The notes beneath the pieces were generated by a model that made no database searches, was not told where the DNA came from, and saw nothing but the letters and a program-made list of their open reading frames with translations. DNA of 47,270 nucleotides from Bacilli bacterium (GTDB lineage: Bacteria; Bacillota_I; Bacilli_A; RF39; UBA660). Shown in pieces: positions 1-7,489 of the stretch; within the stretch, counting starts at the first letter, position 1, and the number at the start of each line of letters is the position of its first letter. The translations under genes were made by a program, and so were the position numbers. The stretch is from positions 1 through 47,270 of the forward strand of contig JAEDNL010000004.1 of NCBI GenBank assembly GCA_016302505.1, read 5' to 3'.

Positions 1-39
1 CCAAAAGAAAAGTAGGCACAATCTTTTTTGTGTCTACTT
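1..39 (-). terminator. Terminator hairpin after the ferredoxin gene
   Basis: A 12-nt arm at 10-21 and its near-complement at 28-39 form a hairpin. On the minus strand it is followed by a T-rich run (TTTCTTTT), as expected for a rho-independent terminator of the ferredoxin transcript. One A-C mismatch on the minus strand is a G-U pair on the plus strand, so it could also serve a plus-strand gene entering from the left. Confidence 0.6.
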
Positions 40-61
40 ATATCTTACAACTTCAAATTTT

Positions 62-268
62 TTAAGCTTCTTTTTCATCTTCAATAACAATAGCACTTAC
101 AGGACAACTTTCGATTATATTAAGTAAATCTTTTTTATCGTTTTCATTAACCACTTCTTTTTTTACTTTGCTAAGTCCTTCATCATTAAATTCAAAATAT
201 TCTTCATTTTGACTTACACATAATCCGCATCCAATGCAAATATCGCTATTTACCTTAATTTTTTCCAT
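62..268 (-). CDS. Ferredoxin, single [4Fe-4S] cluster
   Basis: Small soluble electron carrier of 68 residues. The cluster ligands are Cys11, Cys14 and Cys17 (CIGCGLC) plus Cys55 in a CP motif, the arrangement of Bacillus-type monocluster ferredoxins, with an acidic body typical of the family. There is no second CxxCxxC set, so this is not the clostridial 2[4Fe-4S] type. An AAGGAGA ribosome site lies 7 nt before the ATG, and the gene has its own terminator. It is divergent from the gene at 390 and appears to be transcribed alone. Its redox partner cannot be told from context. Confidence 0.9.
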   Translation of the reverse strand: MEKIKVNSDICIGCGLCVSQNEEYFEFNDEGLSKVKKEVVNENDKKDLLNIIESCPVSAIVIEDEKEA

Positions 269-344
269 AATTATCTCCTTCTATAAAATTATATCTAAAA
301 AATATATAAAAATCTACTTTTTTAATTTCAATTTAACAGTATTC

Positions 345-373
345 TTGAATTTAATATATTAATATGCTATTAT
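345..373 (+). promoter_or_regulatory. Promoter for the gene at 390
   Basis: TTGAAT, a 17-nt spacer and TATTAT, with TGc immediately before the -10 (extended -10). It ends about 17 nt upstream of the chosen ATG. Confidence 0.55.
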
Positions 374-389
374 TATATTGGTGAATAAT

Positions 390-1367
390 ATGAATTCTAG
401 AATGGAAAAATATGAAGGTGAACCTATAGAAAATATGAGCCGTTCAGCAAGAAATAGAAAAATCTATAGTTCAATTGATTTTGATGATTTATCCAGCATT
501 AAAACTAATACAAATGTTAGTGTTATTTCTGATGCTGAAAAAGAAATCGATATAGAAAAAATAAAAAAATATATAAACTCAGTTAATAATGAAAAAATTG
601 AAAAACGAAAAAAAATTTCGCTAGAATTACCACACCAAAGACAAGAAGAAATTATTAAAGAAGAAGAAAGAGATTATGATATTAACTCTGTTCTTGAAAG
701 AGCAAGAGATAAAAGAACAACCGACTATGAAGTCGATAGACATCGTAAATTGAATAATACACAATATGATATTCTAAAAAATATAAAAATCGAAGATAAT
801 ATCGAAAATGAGATAGAAAGTTCCAACATAACAGATGATTTAAATACGCAAGAAAAAACAATAGTTGACTTGATTCAAACAATTTCAATAAATAGTAAAA
901 ACAATAAAGATGAATTATTACAAGATTTAATAAGTAATAATGAAAATACTGTTGTTTTGGCACCAATAAATGAGGATATAAATAAGGAAACATTAAAAGA
1001 AGAATTAGAAAGTATGACTCAAGATTTAGAAAGAATAAAACAACCGCTAAATGATTTAACTCAAGATTTAATATTGGAAAAAGAAAAACTAAAAGATATA
1101 TCTATTTCAGCAAAATCTATCGAAAATAGTGATGATGAAGAGCTAATTAGCAACGAGAGTGAAGAACCTAATCAAATTGAAAAATCATTTTTTACTAATT
1201 CAATGTCTTTCAGTAAAAAAGATTTTGAAGGATTTGATGATTTAGAAAAAAATATGAAAAAAACAGGTACATTTACTAAAATTGCAATATTCTTAATTAT
1301 ACTGATGCTTCTAGGTACAATATTCATTATATTAAATTATGTTTTAGATTTAAAATTATTTAATTGA
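390..1367 (+). CDS. Uncharacterised tail-anchored membrane protein
   Basis: I do not recognise this 325-residue protein. It is highly charged (Lys/Glu/Asp/Asn-rich) over about 285 residues, with likely helical or coiled-coil stretches near the middle. It ends in one hydrophobic segment (about residues 294-318, IAIFLIILMLLGTIFIIL) and a short tail. With no signal peptide it should be a C-terminally anchored protein with its bulk in the cytoplasm. The N-terminus carries SRSARNRKIY, which could be a functional motif. The ATG at 390 is chosen because GGTGA lies 5 nt upstream; an in-frame TTG or GTG at 378-381 overlaps that ribosome site and is unlikely. It lies just upstream of yunB on the same strand. 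Confidence 0.7.
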   Translation: MNSRMEKYEGEPIENMSRSARNRKIYSSIDFDDLSSIKTNTNVSVISDAEKEIDIEKIKKYINSVNNEKIEKRKKISLELPHQRQEEIIKEEERDYDINSVLERARDKRTTDYEVDRHRKLNNTQYDILKNIKIEDNIENEIESSNITDDLNTQEKTIVDLIQTISINSKNNKDELLQDLISNNENTVVLAPINEDINKETLKEELESMTQDLERIKQPLNDLTQDLILEKEKLKDISISAKSIENSDDEELISNESEEPNQIEKSFFTNSMSFSKKDFEGFDDLEKNMKKTGTFTKIAIFLIILMLLGTIFIILNYVLDLKLFN

Positions 1368-1419
1368 CTGTAATTGATTATATTTATAATAATTATGGTC
1401 TTTTTTTATATAATTTAAT

Positions 1420-2121
1420 ATGGGAAGAATGAAACTAAAAAAAACAATCGAAATTTCAAACATAGACAAAATAATAGTAATTTTTATAATAGTAATTGTA
1501 TCAACTTTCATACGTATAAAAACATTTTCTATAAAAAGTAATTCAATATTATTAAATTTTGCAAAAAATCAAAGTACTAAGATAGCCACAACCATAATTA
1601 ATATATCATTAAATAATATATTTGAAGATGATATGCCTGAGGTTATGCAAATAACAAGTGATAAATATGGTAATGTTTTAAGAATAGACTTTAATAATAA
1701 AAAAGTGAATAGATTAAATTATCAAATAAACAATAGTATTTTATCAAGTATAAAATCTTTTGAAAATGGAAAAATTAGGGATTTGGATGTTAATTATTTA
1801 GATGAACAAGATTTAATATATAAAGTTCCAATAGGTATTATCTATGATATCCCAATTTTGGTTGATATTTCAGCAAAAATACCAATTAAAACATCGCTAC
1901 TTAGTAATGTTGAAAGCAGCATATTAACAAGGGTGAAAGAATATGGAATAAATAATTCATTAATAGAAATTTATGCAAAAATAACATTAAATGTTCAAGT
2001 AATTCTTCCATTTTCGTCAGAAATTGTAAAAGTAATTAAAGAAATTCCAATTGATTCAAAAGTGGTGCAAGGGAAAATCCCACAATATTATGGTGGTGTT
2101 ATAACTAATACTAAAAATTGA
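1420..2121 (+). CDS. yunB: Sporulation protein YunB
   Basis: YunB is a mother-cell-expressed sporulation protein in Bacillus; its biochemical role is not established. This 233-residue protein fits the family. It has an N-terminal hydrophobic segment (about residues 17-33), a conserved middle region (PIGIIYDIPILVD) and the diagnostic C-terminal block ending IPIDSKVVQGKIPQYYGG. The start is ATG 1420, with no clear Shine-Dalgarno; a TATAAT sequence at 1409-1414 would place transcription almost at this ATG, so a very short leader is possible. A second ATG at 1429 is an alternative. In Bacillus subtilis yunB lies near yutD and yutH, both of which have relatives close by here. Confidence 0.85.
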   Translation: MGRMKLKKTIEISNIDKIIVIFIIVIVSTFIRIKTFSIKSNSILLNFAKNQSTKIATTIINISLNNIFEDDMPEVMQITSDKYGNVLRIDFNNKKVNRLNYQINNSILSSIKSFENGKIRDLDVNYLDEQDLIYKVPIGIIYDIPILVDISAKIPIKTSLLSNVESSILTRVKEYGINNSLIEIYAKITLNVQVILPFSSEIVKVIKEIPIDSKVVQGKIPQYYGGVITNTKN

Positions 2122-2164
2122 TAATTTAAATATAAAATGTTATAATGATATTGTGGTGAATAAA

Positions 2165-2455
2165 ATGATAGAAGTGGAAAACATTAGATATAAATTAGTG
2201 AAAAATTATAGAGATGCATTTAATAAAGACGAATTTGCTAATAAATTCACAAATTTTTTTGCACAGTATGATATCATTGTAGGTGATATAGCATATTCTA
2301 AATTAAGATTAAAGGGTTTTAATAATAAAGGCAATAAAAATTTTAATAAAATAAATGATTCAAGGAACATCGAAAAATATATAAAAGAAAATTGTGCATA
2401 TGATTGTAAATATTTCATTATAGAAAAAATAAATGATAATCAATTGAATAAGTAA
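2165..2455 (+). CDS. yutD: YutD-like protein (DUF1027)
   Basis: The protein has 96 residues from the ATG at 2165. It matches the YutD family throughout: an N-terminal YKLVKNYRDAFN block, then YDIIVGDIAYSKLRLKGF, then a short C-terminal part with ENCAYDCKYFIIEK. The family is widespread in Bacilli and of unknown function. A GGTGA ribosome site at 2155-2159 places the start at 2165 rather than at the upstream GTG codons that overlap it. It lies 43 nt after yunB on the same strand, which echoes the Bacillus gene neighbourhood. About 240 bp of AT-rich DNA without an obvious gene follow. Confidence 0.85.
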   Translation: MIEVENIRYKLVKNYRDAFNKDEFANKFTNFFAQYDIIVGDIAYSKLRLKGFNNKGNKNFNKINDSRNIEKYIKENCAYDCKYFIIEKINDNQLNK

Positions 2456-2636
2456 GAAAGTAATAAAAAAATAAATTAAATATTGTGATTTAATTCTTTT
2501 CTTTATCATCAGTGGAGATAAAAACACTCGCTTAAATTAGTCAGTCTTTTTACATTTTAAGAAATACAAATTACAAATAACAAAATTGAAAATTCAAATT
2601 AAATTTTACGAATGAAAATTAAATTATTTTATCTTA

Positions 2637-2665
2637 TTGATATTATTATTTTAATGTGGTAAAAT
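2637..2665 (+). promoter_or_regulatory. Promoter for the 2692-3914 gene pair
   Basis: TTGATA, a 17-nt spacer and TAAAAT. It lies 27 nt before the ATG at 2692, with an AGAGAGGA ribosome site in between. Confidence 0.6.
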
Positions 2666-2691
2666 TAATAGAGAATAGAGAGGATTTAAAT

Positions 2692-2946
2692 ATGAATAAA
2701 ATATCAATTAAAAATATGGATGGCACAATGGAAGAAGTAGATTTGGTCAATGCTTTTAAAATTAATGATCTTAATAAAAGATTTGTTATTTTATCAAAGG
2801 GTGAATCTGCTGGCGAAGGGATGAGTAAAATATATATTTCGGAGTTTGTTGAAAATGAGCCGGGGGTATATAGTTTAGTTGGAATTAAAGATGAACAAAT
2901 ATGGCAAAAAGTTAAAGAAGCTATGAAGCAAATAGTTGAAAGTTAG
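2692..2946 (+). CDS. DUF1292-like small protein
   Basis: Small soluble protein of 84 residues. A DGTMEEVDLVNAFKI stretch, a FVILSKGE strand and an acidic C-terminal half resemble the DUF1292 (YrzB-like) family of Bacillota, whose function is unknown. The match is by pattern only. The start at 2692 follows a good ribosome site (AGAGAGGA); the longer reading frame beginning at 2656 would include the promoter region. It overlaps functionally with the next gene: only 8 nt separate its stop from the ATG at 2955, with the GGTGA ribosome site between, so the two form an operon. Confidence 0.6.
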   Translation: MNKISIKNMDGTMEEVDLVNAFKINDLNKRFVILSKGESAGEGMSKIYISEFVENEPGVYSLVGIKDEQIWQKVKEAMKQIVES

Positions 2947-2954
2947 GTGAAAAT

Positions 2955-3914
2955 ATGCAAAGCGAAATAGAAAATATAAAAAAAGGTGTAGTAGTAAAAA
3001 CGCCGGATTACAATGAAAATAAAAGAATCATAGGTATTGTACAAAGCACAGTGCAAAGTGTAGATGGTAGCATACCGCCATTATCAAAACAAACTGCTTT
3101 TAAAACCATGGATGGTGTTGGAAAACAAGATGTTATTGATAAAACATCAATTCCATCTTTAGAAAATGTTGCAAACAATACTTTTGTTCCACAACCCCAA
3201 TCTATTGAATCAAATCAAATTGAACAGCCTTTTTCTTACAATGCCAATTCTTCTGAAATGTCACAACCTTTACCAGTTGATTCAACGCCAGAACCATTGG
3301 AGAATATAGAAACATCAATTCCAATTATGGAAAGTCAATTAGAAAATCCTGTTCAAATGAACAATCCGAGTGTATTAGAATCCCTAGTTGAAGATGTTAC
3401 TAATATTGGAAAACAAGTAACAAATAATATATCAAACACATTAGAGACAGTGGGCAGTTCACCAGAATCATTAGACAATTTTAGTGAAAATATAGAATTA
3501 CCAAAAATTGTAGAACCAGCTATTGCCGAAGAGCCAACTGAATTAAATGCTAGCTTGTTTGATACATCAAATTTATCAGAACCAAATTTTAATAATAATT
3601 TAGATAAAGAAAAAAAACCTGATGTTGTAGAACAAGAAGTCAACAATACACAACAAGAATCAAATGTGTTTGCCACTGATAGTGATGTAAATAATATTTT
3701 AAAAGCAATAGATGCTAGAAAAAAGGAAATCTCTGATAAAATTGCTAAATATATGACTGCTGCTAGTAATATGCTTGTGGAAGAAATAATAGAAATAGTA
3801 AAAGCAGAAATGAATGTTAATGCAGTAAAAAACGTACAAGAACCAACAAATGTTGATAAAATATCAAATGAAAATGTTCAAAATGAATTAAATCCTTTTA
3901 CATTAAATTTATAA
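2955..3914 (+). CDS. Uncharacterised low-complexity protein
   Basis: I do not recognise this 319-residue protein. Residues 1-45 look ordered (KGVVVKTPDYNENKRIIGIV). Residues about 45-235 are Ser/Asn/Pro/Gln/Glu-rich and probably disordered. Residues about 240-290 are predicted helical, with a VNNILKAIDARKKEISDKI stretch that could mediate self-association. There is no signal peptide or membrane segment. It is translated from AGGTGA directly after the DUF1292-like gene, so it is probably a lineage-specific partner of that protein or a scaffold. Confidence 0.65.
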   Translation: MQSEIENIKKGVVVKTPDYNENKRIIGIVQSTVQSVDGSIPPLSKQTAFKTMDGVGKQDVIDKTSIPSLENVANNTFVPQPQSIESNQIEQPFSYNANSSEMSQPLPVDSTPEPLENIETSIPIMESQLENPVQMNNPSVLESLVEDVTNIGKQVTNNISNTLETVGSSPESLDNFSENIELPKIVEPAIAEEPTELNASLFDTSNLSEPNFNNNLDKEKKPDVVEQEVNNTQQESNVFATDSDVNNILKAIDARKKEISDKIAKYMTAASNMLVEEIIEIVKAEMNVNAVKNVQEPTNVDKISNENVQNELNPFTLNL

Positions 3915-3966
3915 AAAAATAAAGTTTTTCAAAAATTATCATATATATTAATATAGAGGTAAGATA

Positions 3967-4845
3967 ATGAAAAACTTTTTAAATTATAATTACAATTTAT
4001 TTCCATCAAAAATATATTATGATAATAATGAGAGATATTTTTTTGTTGATGATTACAAAGTTTATATAAGCGAATATGATGGAAATGACATTCAAAAAAT
4101 CGTCAACATTTCTAATACACTTTTTTCTGAAGGATTTAAAATTAACACTATTTTGAGTAATAAATATGGAGAATATATAAGTAAATTTAAAAACAAAAAC
4201 ATTATTTTAGTTAGGGTTAATTCGATAGAAAGTGACATCTTAGAATATAGTGATATTTTAAAATTTGAAAGAAAAATTGATAAATTAAACTTAAAAGAAG
4301 TAAACTTAATTAACGAATGGACGAATGAAATAGATTTATTGGAAAAAGAGATTTTAGAATATAATTCAGAATATTCAGTAATTAAGGAAAGCTTTGATTA
4401 TTGTATAGGATGCGCTGAAAATGCTGTTCAATTATATAAAATGAGTGAAACCAAACAAACTGTTTCTTTAGGTCATTTCAATTGTTCAATTTTGAATATG
4501 AAAAATTATTTAAATCCTTTACTTTTATGTAACATTGATTTTAATTATGAAATATCTAATTATATAAAAAGTAAATTTATTAATAATACCATTGATTATG
4601 AGGAATTATATATGATAATCAACAATAATAAAACACCAAAAAAGCTTTTTGCTTGTTTATTATATCCATCACACTATTTTTACACATTAAAAAAAATGCT
4701 ATTAGGGCAAGAAAATACCAATATTCAAAAACATGTTATGAATTATATGAAAAATACTAAAAGATATAAAGAATTTTTAATTTTTATAAAAAAACAATTG
4801 AAAAAAAATGGAGAAATTCAATTATTAGATTGGATTAATAAATAA
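3967..4845 (+). CDS. YutH-like spore coat protein (CotS/kinase-like fold)
   Basis: The 292-residue protein has the look of the YutH/CotS group, spore coat proteins related to small-molecule kinases. The best landmark is YCIGCAENAVQLY at about residues 148-160, matching the YLGLAENAIQY-type motif of YutH, followed by a C-terminal LLYPSHYFYTLKKML block as in that family. Classical kinase catalytic motifs are not evident, so it is probably not an active kinase. The family call is from remembered motifs, not a search. A GAGGTAAG ribosome site precedes the ATG. Its presence near yunB and yutD recalls the Bacillus yut/yun region and supports the call. Confidence 0.6.
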   Translation: MKNFLNYNYNLFPSKIYYDNNERYFFVDDYKVYISEYDGNDIQKIVNISNTLFSEGFKINTILSNKYGEYISKFKNKNIILVRVNSIESDILEYSDILKFERKIDKLNLKEVNLINEWTNEIDLLEKEILEYNSEYSVIKESFDYCIGCAENAVQLYKMSETKQTVSLGHFNCSILNMKNYLNPLLLCNIDFNYEISNYIKSKFINNTIDYEELYMIINNNKTPKKLFACLLYPSHYFYTLKKMLLGQENTNIQKHVMNYMKNTKRYKEFLIFIKKQLKKNGEIQLLDWINK

Positions 4846-4858
4846 TATTTGTTATAAT
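4830..4858 (+). promoter_or_regulatory. Promoter for the S1-domain gene
   Basis: TTGGAT, a 17-nt spacer and TATAAT preceded by TGt (extended -10). It overlaps the 3' end of the yutH-like gene and ends 16 nt before the ATG at 4875. Confidence 0.6.
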
Positions 4859-4874
4859 AAATTTGTGATGAAAA

Positions 4875-5237
4875 ATGAGTTATATAAAAATTGGAAATAT
4901 AATTGAAGGACAAATAACAGGAATTACAAAATATGGAATTTTTGTTAGTTTAGAAGATAATTATGTTGGTTTAATACATATATCTGAAGTATCTAATAAA
5001 TTTATAAGAGATTTGGAAGAAAAATTCAAAGTAGGAGATTTGATAAGGGTTAAGGTTTTGTCAATTGATGAAGATAAGTTGCAGGTAAAATTATCTATAA
5101 AAAAGTTAAAAAATAAATCTAAATCAAAAAGGAAAATTGAGGAAAAAGGTAGGGGTTTTGAGCCATTAGAGGAAAATTTATCCGAATGGGTAAATGAAAC
5201 TTTGAAAAAAATTGAAAAAAAACAAGATTTGTCTTGA
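4875..5237 (+). CDS. S1 RNA-binding protein, YugI/CvfD (GSP13) family
   Basis: The 120-residue protein has one S1 domain at residues 1-75 (IKIGNIIEGQITGITKYGIF, then GLIHISEVS and VGDLIRVKVLSID), followed by a basic linker and a C-terminal segment (GRGFEPLEENLSEWVNETLKK). This is the architecture of YugI/CvfD general stress protein 13, a ribosome-associated S1 protein that acts post-transcriptionally in Bacillota. The start is set by the first ATG after a GTGATG ribosome-like sequence. Its stop codon lies inside the -35 element of the tRNA operon promoter. Confidence 0.85.
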   Translation: MSYIKIGNIIEGQITGITKYGIFVSLEDNYVGLIHISEVSNKFIRDLEEKFKVGDLIRVKVLSIDEDKLQVKLSIKKLKNKSKSKRKIEEKGRGFEPLEENLSEWVNETLKKIEKKQDLS

Positions 5238-5262
5238 CATAAAATATAATAAATGATATATT
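5234..5262 (+). promoter_or_regulatory. Promoter of the 12-tRNA operon
   Basis: Consensus TTGACA, an exact 17-nt spacer and TATATT preceded by TGa. It starts inside the last codons of the S1-domain gene and lies 25 nt before the first tRNA. This is one of the best promoters in the window, as expected for stable RNA. Confidence 0.8.
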
Positions 5263-5287
5263 TATTTACGTCAGCAAGACAAATTAT

Positions 5288-5364
5288 GGGTGATTAGCTC
5301 AGTTGGTTAGAGCATCTGCCTTACAAGCAGGGGGTCGGGAGTTCGAGTCTCTCATCGCCCACCA
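5288..5364 (+). tRNA. tRNA-Val (TAC)
   Basis: 77-nt cloverleaf with a seven-pair acceptor stem GGGTGAT/ATCGCCC, anticodon loop CTTACAA and encoded CCA. First gene of the tRNA operon. Confidence 0.95.
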
Positions 5365-5370
5365 TAATTT

Positions 5371-5446
<76 letters not shown>

Positions 5447-5449
5447 CTT

Positions 5450-5533
5450 GGAGAGATAGCGAAGAGGCTAAACGCGGCAGACTGTAAATCTGTTCCTTCG
5501 GGTTCGATGGTTCGAATCCATCTCTCTCCACCA
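5450..5533 (+). tRNA. tRNA-Tyr (GTA)
   Basis: 84-nt class II tRNA with acceptor GGAGAGA/TCTCTCC, anticodon loop CTGTAAA, long variable arm and encoded CCA. Confidence 0.95.
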
Positions 5534-5544
5534 CTTGAAATAAT

Positions 5545-5620
5545 TGCCTCGTAGCCAAGTGGTAAGGCACAAGACTTTGACTCTTGCATTTCGCTGGTTC
5601 GAATCCAGCCGAGGCAACCA
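5545..5620 (+). tRNA. tRNA-Gln (TTG)
   Basis: 76-nt cloverleaf with acceptor TGCCTCG/CGAGGCA, anticodon loop CTTTGAC and encoded CCA. Confidence 0.95.
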
Positions 5621-5635
5621 AAATTTACTATATCT

Positions 5636-5711
5636 GTCTCGCTAGCTCAGCCGGTAGAGCACTTGACTTTTAATCAAGGGGTCTGGAGTTCGAATCTCCA
5701 GCGAGACACCA
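5636..5711 (+). tRNA. tRNA-Lys (TTT)
   Basis: 76-nt cloverleaf with acceptor GTCTCGC/GCGAGAC, anticodon loop CTTTTAA and encoded CCA. Confidence 0.95.
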
Positions 5712-5720
5712 TTTATTTGT

Positions 5721-5809
5721 GCCTCAGTGGCGGAATTGGTAGACGCACAGGACTTAAAATCCTGCGAGTGTAATAGCTCATATCGGTTCAAGTCCGATCT
5801 GGGGCACCA
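5721..5809 (+). tRNA. tRNA-Leu (TAA)
   Basis: 89-nt class II tRNA with acceptor GCCTCAG/CTGGGGC, anticodon loop CTTAAAA, long variable arm and encoded CCA. Confidence 0.95.
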
Positions 5810-5819
5810 AATTATTTAT

Positions 5820-5912
5820 GGAGGAATACCCAAGTCCGGCTGAAGGGACCGGTCTTGAAAACCGGGAGATCGAGAAATCGGTGCGGGGGTTCGAATCCCT
5901 CTTCCTCCGCCA
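5820..5912 (+). tRNA. tRNA-Ser (TGA)
   Basis: 93-nt class II tRNA with acceptor GGAGGAA/TTCCTCC, anticodon loop CTTGAAA, long variable arm, discriminator G and encoded CCA. Confidence 0.95.
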
Positions 5913-5934
5913 TTGTATAATTACATAATAACAT

Positions 5935-6011
<77 letters not shown>

Positions 6012-6014
6012 AAT

Positions 6015-6090
6015 GGTTCCGTGGTGTAGCGGTTATCACACTCGCCTGTCACGCGAGGGATCGCGGGTTCAATTCCCGTCGGAACCGCCA
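6015..6090 (+). tRNA. tRNA-Asp (GTC)
   Basis: 76-nt cloverleaf with acceptor GGTTCCG/CGGAACC, anticodon loop CTGTCAC, the Asp-type discriminator G73 and encoded CCA. Confidence 0.95.
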
Positions 6091-6098
6091 TTTGTTTT

Positions 6099-6174
6099 GG
6101 CTTCATAGCTCAGTTGGCAGAGCACAAGACTGAAAATCTTGGTGTCGTTGGTTCGATTCCAACTGAAGCCACCA
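6099..6174 (+). tRNA. tRNA-Phe (GAA)
   Basis: 76-nt cloverleaf with acceptor GGCTTCA/TGAAGCC, anticodon loop CTGAAAA and encoded CCA. A 51-nt spacer with a small AT-rich inverted repeat (6185-6205) separates it from the next tRNA; the others are much closer together. Confidence 0.95.
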
Positions 6175-6225
6175 TTTTGAAAGTATTATTTTGTGCGCAA
6201 ATAATCTTATTCGTAATAAACACGT

Positions 6226-6302
6226 GCGCTCATAGCTCAATTGGATAGAGCGTTTGACTACGGATCAAAAGGTTATGGGTTCGACTCCTATTGGGCGCAC
6301 CA
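6226..6302 (+). tRNA. tRNA-Arg (ACG)
   Basis: 77-nt cloverleaf with acceptor GCGCTCA/TGGGCGC (one G-U pair), anticodon loop CTACGGA and encoded CCA. The A34 wobble base implies inosine editing by a TadA enzyme encoded elsewhere. Confidence 0.95.
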
Positions 6303-6307
6303 TAAAT

Positions 6308-6384
6308 CGGGAAGTGGCTCAACTTGGTAGAGCATTTGGTTTGGGACCAAGGGGTTGCAGGTTCAAATCCTGTCTTCCCGACCA
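6308..6384 (+). tRNA. tRNA-Pro (TGG)
   Basis: 77-nt cloverleaf with acceptor CGGGAAG/CTTCCCG, anticodon loop TTTGGGA and encoded CCA. Last gene of the tRNA operon, 11 nt before its terminator. Confidence 0.95.
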
Positions 6385-6395
6385 TTAGTTAAATT

Positions 6396-6416
6396 ACCCT
6401 GAAATAGGGTTTTTTA
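6396..6416 (+). terminator. Terminator of the tRNA operon
   Basis: A short ACCCT/AGGGT hairpin with a GAAAT loop, followed at once by a run of T. About 180 bp of AT-rich DNA without a gene follow, up to the convergent endonuclease gene. Confidence 0.75.
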
Positions 6417-6595
6417 TTTTATTTTAATATATTTATATTTTTTTTTTTTGATTTATTTTTATAGCATATTAGAAAATATACTAGATAATATAATATTTCA
6501 AGAAAAACTTTATGTATTTTTTTATTTTTGAATACAAGATAGATAATGATATTTTTGTATAATCATGCTTTTTTTACAAATCACATATATTTTTC

Positions 6596-7354
6596 TTAAT
6601 CGAAATTTATATTATCATATATAGTATTAATATTATTTTTTTGAATATCAAATGTTATTCCATGGTATCGCACCTTATATTTATTATTGACGTAATCAAG
6701 TTTAAGGTTGAATGAAATAAATATTTTTTTATCCATAAGAGCTTTTGACAAGTTATGTTTACTTTTAAATTTATAAAATTCAATTTTATTATATTTATAA
6801 TATGTATTATTATAATATCTTTTTTTATCTGCTTCTACTATTGCTAAAAATCTTGATTTATTTTTCAATTTACAATATATATACTCTATAGGCCACCTCA
6901 TTTTTTCGATAAGTATTAAATCATAACTTATAAATTCAATTATTATACAATCATTCTTAATATCAATGTAGCTTTTTATAAAATAGCTATAATGATATTT
7001 AACTTCATTTAAAGTAATTTTGTCATTGAAATATTTACTATTATTATTTTTGATACCATAGTGACCACATATGTTTAAAAAATTTTGTAACATTTCATTT
7101 GAACTCTTGTTACCTGTTATAGGTATAATACTTAGCAAGGAAATTGCATATGATGCTGAAGAAACACTAGTTTTGATTTCGATATTTTTATAGTCTGGCA
7201 ATGATTTAGAATCTGGTTTCTTTCCAATTAAACTTTCAAATGTATTACCAGCACCGCCACTATCTTTTAAATCACTTTTAATATATCCATAATTATGTAT
7301 TTTTTTAAAAATATTATATAATTCTAAAATATTGTTATATTTATTATCATTCAT
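6596..7354 (-). CDS. MvaI/BcnI-type restriction endonuclease, no partner methylase seen
   Basis: The 252-residue protein matches the MvaI/BcnI nuclease family, PD-(D/E)xK enzymes related to MutH. Residues 32-40 read SGGAGNTFE, the conserved glycine-rich block ending in a Glu. Residues 53-62 (PDYKNIEIKT) give the catalytic Asp54, Glu59 and Lys61. The known enzymes cut short CC-N-GG-like sites as monomers. A GGAGG site lies 4 nt before the ATG. No methyltransferase lies nearby, so it is either an orphan, protected by a methylase elsewhere, or a nuclease for modified or mismatched DNA. It points toward the tRNA operon end, a common insertion site for acquired genes, and composition is as AT-rich as its surroundings. 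Confidence 0.8.
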   Translation of the reverse strand: MNDNKYNNILELYNIFKKIHNYGYIKSDLKDSGGAGNTFESLIGKKPDSKSLPDYKNIEIKTSVSSASYAISLLSIIPITGNKSSNEMLQNFLNICGHYGIKNNNSKYFNDKITLNEVKYHYSYFIKSYIDIKNDCIIIEFISYDLILIEKMRWPIEYIYCKLKNKSRFLAIVEADKKRYYNNTYYKYNKIEFYKFKSKHNLSKALMDKKIFISFNLKLDYVNNKYKVRYHGITFDIQKNNINTIYDNINFD

Positions 7355-7489
7355 AGAACCTCCTATTATTATAATTAGTCATAAACAAAAAAAACACTTT
7401 AAAAATTAATAATTATATAAAAAACTTAGTTCATATACTATAAAATATATTTATTTTCTAGCAAAATTGAGCAGTATAATATTAAGATA

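Noticed and set aside
682..993. Long minus-strand frame opposite the gene at 390
   Set aside because: Low-complexity Tyr/Leu/Phe-rich antisense shadow without a ribosome site; the plus strand has promoter, ribosome site and a membrane anchor.
6185..6205. Inverted repeat ATTATTT/AAATAAT between tRNA-Phe and tRNA-Arg as a terminator
   Set aside because: The stem is short and AT-only with no T run after it, and the next tRNA follows closely; more likely a processing spacer.
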